Below, piece by piece: positions 6,292-9,013 of a stretch of 9,013 bases of DNA (its first letter is position 1; every line of letters starts with the position of its first letter). Source of the DNA: Candidatus Dormiibacterota bacterium (GTDB taxonomy: Bacteria; Chloroflexota; Dormibacteria; Aeolococcales; Aeolococcaceae). The stretch is taken from contig DAIDIX010000057.1 in NCBI GenBank assembly GCA_027451645.1, positions 1-9,013 of the forward strand. Direction: 5' to 3'. The notes beneath the pieces are model-generated. The model was not told the DNA's origin, did no database searches, and saw only the letters and a program-made list of their open reading frames with translations. The position numbers and the translations under genes were made by a program.

Positions 6292-6615
6292 ATGCGAACA
6301 GCAGATGTGCGAAAGACGGCTGAGCTCCGACAGGTGCTTCGTGAGCTGGCAACTGCAGCTGCAGAACGGCATGAGGACGACGTGTCGAACGCACTGGGAA
6401 AACTGGTGGCTCTCGATGTCCTCAGTGCAGTGCGTACTGGCATTCATGCTGTGGATCCTGATAGTGGAGATGTCTCCGACATTGCTGACTGGCAGGAGTG
6501 GGTGCACAGTCGCATGGATTCGGCTTCAGGCAGGACAGACATTGTCCGCATGGCATATGCAGCACTCGATTCCGTCGCTGCCCTGGATGTACCAGGAGGA
6601 GGGAGATCTCTCTAG
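6292..6615 (+). CDS. Small unrecognised protein, 107 residues
   Basis: A small, mostly helical, acidic-leaning protein (TAELRQVLRELATAAAERHE near the N-terminus, then IADWQEWVHSRMDSASGRTD), without cysteines, signal peptide or membrane helix. I do not recognise a family. The ATG at 6292 is the first possible ATG after an in-frame TAG at 6280-6282, so the start is constrained. The ribosome site is weak (TAGG about eight bases upstream). Evidence that it is real: it fills the only gap between BdbC and the glycosyltransferases, and its TAG stop shares CTAG with the facing gene exactly as at two other junctions in this window. It is divergent from BdbC, with which it shares an upstream region. 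Two overlapping frames on the minus strand look like shadows. Confidence 0.65.
   Translation: MRTADVRKTAELRQVLRELATAAAERHEDDVSNALGKLVALDVLSAVRTGIHAVDPDSGDVSDIADWQEWVHSRMDSASGRTDIVRMAYAALDSVAALDVPGGGRSL
6612..6615. other. Shared CTAG stop of a convergent gene pair
   Basis: CTAG gives the TAG stop of the 107-residue gene (plus) and of the second GT87-type gene (minus). This is the third such junction in the window. Confidence 0.75.
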
Positions 6616-7865
6616 GAGACGTGAATTTCCCTGCCCGTTCCTGTGTCTCGCGCCACCACAAGCCAAAGGCCAATGCATCCGAGGATGAGTGCGACAGGAA
6701 GGAGTCTCCCAGGGGGGGCTGGCGCGCTGTTGCCAGCATCAAGCACTGACACAATGTTGATGGCAATCCAGATGGATATCAATGGGAGCCATGATTTCGC
6801 ATGCGGAGCTGCGCTTCCAAAGGGATGTGGTCCATGCAGTACCAGCCAGCCAGCAAGAAAGGGGAGAAGGATCACGAGGTCGTACACAAGGACATGAGGT
6901 GCAAGGAGCAGTGAGCCTGCACTGCCGATGAGGAGCATGGAGGGGAGGGAGAGCCTTCCACGGTGGTACGCAGTTCCAACACAGACGAGTGCAGCACAGC
7001 ATGCGAGGTCGAGGAGGAGTGTGACAGGTATGAGCATTCCACGGCCATGGATCCAGCTTGCTGCGAGTCCGAGAATACCCACAGTCGTTGCAGGACTGGG
7101 TGAGTGGACAGCAAGACTCCAGGTGGAGAAGAACTGGAGACTTGCATGCAGTCCTGCGAGGGCAAGTGTAGCAGCAGCGAGCACTATTCCTCCAGCTGCT
7201 GCTCCCAGGAAAGCTCGCCACTCGCGGGAAGCGATAAGCACAACTGCGATTCCGAGACCAAGCTGGGGCTTTGCAAATGCAATGCCGATCACAAGGATGC
7301 TACCTGCAAGAAACGGCATCTTTCTGTTCCATGCCAGCAGTGCGCATCCTGCAGCGCAGGCTACGACGCCATCCCACTGGCCAAGGAGTACGAGAAGAAG
7401 AGTGGGAATCGAGGTGCCAAGGATGAGGCCAAGCGAGAGGACATGACGCCATGATGCTCGCACTGCGCGTGCACCCAGAGCGATGCCAGCAGTGGTCAGG
7501 AGGAGCTGTGAGAGCGAGAAGACGACGTATGCAGTGGGAAGGCTGAGGAATGAGATGGGAATGGTGATGAATGCAGTGAGGGGAGGAGTAAGGAATGGAA
7601 GTGTGAAATGCGCTGTGGACGGAAGAAATGCCTGATGGACTGCATGTTCAAGACCCTCGTCATACAGGCGTGAAGGACCAAAGTGTGTCCAGACATGGGC
7701 TGCAACATACGTTGCGGAAAAATCGCTTCCGCGGGCATGCAGTGGGGTGATGACATGCATCCATTCGACGAGAAGCAGGATGATGCCGATGCAGCCTGCG
7801 AGGAGTGGGAGCCACGCTGGTGTCGTGTGCCGGTGCATGGTAGGACGGTACCATACCTTTTCCAT
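6612..7865 (-). CDS. GT87-type (DUF2029) polytopic glycosyltransferase, second of a tandem pair
   Basis: This protein of 417 residues has about ten membrane helices and the GT-C layout of the GT87 family. A helix at about 18-36 is followed by an outward loop with the acidic motif RGSDF (Asp48, the likely catalytic acid), then RLYDEG (67-71), TPPLTAF (93-99), LGQWDG (161-166) and AKPQLGLGI (198-206). Family members transfer mannose or a related sugar from a polyprenyl-phosphate donor to lipid or envelope glycans; donor and acceptor are not readable here. The ATG at 7865 lies two bases after the TGA of the upstream paralogue, which suggests translational coupling. It has no clear ribosome site, and the ATG at 7838 is an alternative giving 408 residues. 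An extension further upstream would overlap the neighbour. The stop shares CTAG with the facing small gene. Confidence 0.83.
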   Translation of the reverse strand: MEKVWYRPTMHRHTTPAWLPLLAGCIGIILLLVEWMHVITPLHARGSDFSATYVAAHVWTHFGPSRLYDEGLEHAVHQAFLPSTAHFTLPFLTPPLTAFITIPISFLSLPTAYVVFSLSQLLLTTAGIALGARAVRASWRHVLSLGLILGTSIPTLLLVLLGQWDGVVACAAGCALLAWNRKMPFLAGSILVIGIAFAKPQLGLGIAVVLIASREWRAFLGAAAGGIVLAAATLALAGLHASLQFFSTWSLAVHSPSPATTVGILGLAASWIHGRGMLIPVTLLLDLACCAALVCVGTAYHRGRLSLPSMLLIGSAGSLLLAPHVLVYDLVILLPFLAGWLVLHGPHPFGSAAPHAKSWLPLISIWIAINIVSVLDAGNSAPAPPGRLLPVALILGCIGLWLVVARDTGTGREIHVS

Positions 7866-7867
7866 GA

Positions 7868-9013
7868 TCAGGCAGTTGACACGATGCGTGCAGGTCGGTG
7901 CCGGAGTCCAAAGAGGAGAAGGATTGCGGATACTGCAAGAAGCCACGGAACGAGCTTCCCGGGTGCATAGGGTGCGAGATGGCCGAAATCAAGACCTTCT
8001 GCAATGAGTCCTGCACCCCAGAATCCAAGGAGAACGGGAATGCCCATCTCGAGTCCAACGATTCCCCGCTTTGTGGCAGTGAGCTGCTCCCTGGCAAGTT
8101 CGCACATGGGTGGGACGAGGAGAACCAGGTCGTGCATGAGGAGATGGGGACACATGAGAAGAGTGATGATGACAGTACCAGAGAGATCTTCGGCTGTGGG
8201 ACTCCCATGTTTCCGGATGCGCCGACCAAGAATGACGGCACCTGCAATGCAGAGGAGTGTGCCTGCTCCAGTGAGAATCGAAGTTGGCAGAGTGTTCCCA
8301 AACCAGGATCCAAAGACTCCTGAAAGTCCTTCAAAGGAAGCATACGGCCACATGGTGGCATCGTGCATGAGGAGCGAGACGTAGTCTGCAGTGCCATGGG
8401 TGCCCAGGAGCAGAATGGTGCTGATGCCAACGACGAATCCTGAAGCGAGTGTCGGCACGATCATGTCCCAGGTGCCAGCAGCGAGAAACGCGATGCCGAT
8501 ACCGAGTGCGAGATGTGGTTTGAGGGCAAGCATGGGGATGAGGATGAGGAGAACTCCCCGGCTCCTGAGTCCTGTCCGGAATGCAAGGAAGCCTGCAGCA
8601 GTCGTGAGGACAAGAATGCCATCCCACTGTCCAAGGAGCATGAGTGCAAGCAGTGCAGGCGTGCCAAGAGCGAGTGCAACAAGTGCAATGGCGTGAGATC
8701 TCGTCAGTCCGGTTGGCCGGCTGGATACGAGAATGAGTGCTCCGAGTATGACTGCGAGGAGCTGGATGATGGAGAAGATCCGGTAGGCGATATCGAGTGG
8801 CAGAGCAGCTAGGGGAAGGGTGAGTAATGCAGCAAATGGCGGGTTCACGAAGGGGAGATTGCCTTCGTGGTCAGGAGAAATGAGGTCTGCATGCACGACA
8901 TTCTGGAGCGAAGCGTTGTAGAGCTGATGGAACCCGTGGTGGAGAAGGATAGTGGCACCAGCGAATGTTGATGTGAAATCACTCCTGCCTATGTTGTGTG
9001 AGGACACAGTCCA
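7868..9013 (-). CDS. GT87-type (DUF2029) polytopic glycosyltransferase, first of a tandem pair, 5' end missing
   Basis: The frame is open through the right edge, with 381 residues visible. Compared with its paralogue about 40 residues, including the first membrane helix, are missing. The GTG at 9007-9005 is probably internal. Motifs align in order with the downstream gene: RSDF (acidic loop), QLYNAS, NPPFAALLTLPLAALP, LMLLGQWDGI, LKPHLALGIGI, CPHLLMHDLVLLVPP and, near the end, APYAPGKLVPWLL. This supports a tandem duplication. The role is the same as for its paralogue: transfer of a sugar from a polyprenyl-phosphate carrier on the outer face of the membrane, with specificity unknown. It ends in TGA, two bases before the next gene, so the two are surely cotranscribed; any promoter lies outside the window. 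Confidence 0.85.
   Translation of the reverse strand, partial: WTVSSHNIGRSDFTSTFAGATILLHHGFHQLYNASLQNVVHADLISPDHEGNLPFVNPPFAALLTLPLAALPLDIAYRIFSIIQLLAVILGALILVSSRPTGLTRSHAIALVALALGTPALLALMLLGQWDGILVLTTAAGFLAFRTGLRSRGVLLILIPMLALKPHLALGIGIAFLAAGTWDMIVPTLASGFVVGISTILLLGTHGTADYVSLLMHDATMWPYASFEGLSGVFGSWFGNTLPTSILTGAGTLLCIAGAVILGRRIRKHGSPTAEDLSGTVIITLLMCPHLLMHDLVLLVPPMCELAREQLTATKRGIVGLEMGIPVLLGFWGAGLIAEGLDFGHLAPYAPGKLVPWLLAVSAILLLFGLRHRPARIVSTA

Noticed and set aside
7898..8323. Cysteine-rich plus-strand open frame (141 codons), with similar ones at 7104-7454 and 8513-8812
   Set aside because: They are antisense to hydrophobic GT87 genes. Acidic, Cys-rich composition is what the complement of Leu/Ala/Val codons produces; similarity among them follows from the paralogy.
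1..9013. TAG read as an amino acid (recoding)
   Set aside because: Frequent TAG ends proteins at family-typical lengths, and the CTAG junctions make sense only as stops.
1..9013. Mobile element, CRISPR, tRNA or toxin-antitoxin signals
   Set aside because: No transposase, terminal or spaced repeats, cloverleaf, or toxin-like small gene pairs were seen on either strand.

Overview
The window is an ordinary, very compact bacterial chromosomal segment with no sign of mobile DNA, CRISPR, tRNA or rRNA. It holds ten genes, eight complete and one cut at each edge. The lineage cannot be fixed. A cyclic-di-AMP receptor of the PstA/DarA type, a BdbC-like disulfide oxidase and a FadF-like membrane Fe-S oxidoreductase together point to a monoderm-type bacterium (Bacillota or Chloroflexota-like), with moderate-to-high GC by eye. 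Shine-Dalgarno sites are clear for most genes.

Layout: the left edge (2-271, +) is the C-terminal part of PstA. Tail to tail with it lies an unrecognised coiled-coil protein (268-849, -). A divergent 88-bp gap carrying a perfect 13-bp palindrome separates that gene from a two-gene + strand operon: an enoyl-CoA hydratase (938-1714) and a 731-residue membrane protein (1768-3963) with two 4Fe-4S motifs and two CCG domains, likely an ETF:quinone oxidoreductase. Facing it is a small SCP-2 family lipid-binding protein (3960-4388, -) with a well-formed sigma70-type promoter. Next come two convergent genes that fit one oxidative-folding pathway: a membrane-anchored thioredoxin-fold DUF929 protein with CPYC (4553-5479, +) and a BdbC/DsbB-type quinone-linked oxidase (5566-6129, -). 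A 107-residue orphan gene (6292-6615, +) follows. The right end holds two tandem GT87-type polytopic glycosyltransferases on the minus strand (6612-7865 and 7868 to beyond 9013).

How the genes work together: hydratase, Fe-S oxidoreductase and SCP-2 protein suggest fatty-acid beta-oxidation with electrons delivered to menaquinone. The DUF929 and BdbC pair suggests disulfide formation outside the membrane. The two GT87 proteins suggest envelope or lipid glycosylation.

The most unusual signal is genomic rather than enzymatic. Three of the four convergent gene pairs overlap by exactly the palindrome CTAG, so each pair shares one TAG stop read from both strands. CTAG is otherwise almost absent from the window, and TAG ends eight of the ten genes. 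TGCA, in contrast, is strongly over-represented. I found no convincing new defence, mobile or RNA system.
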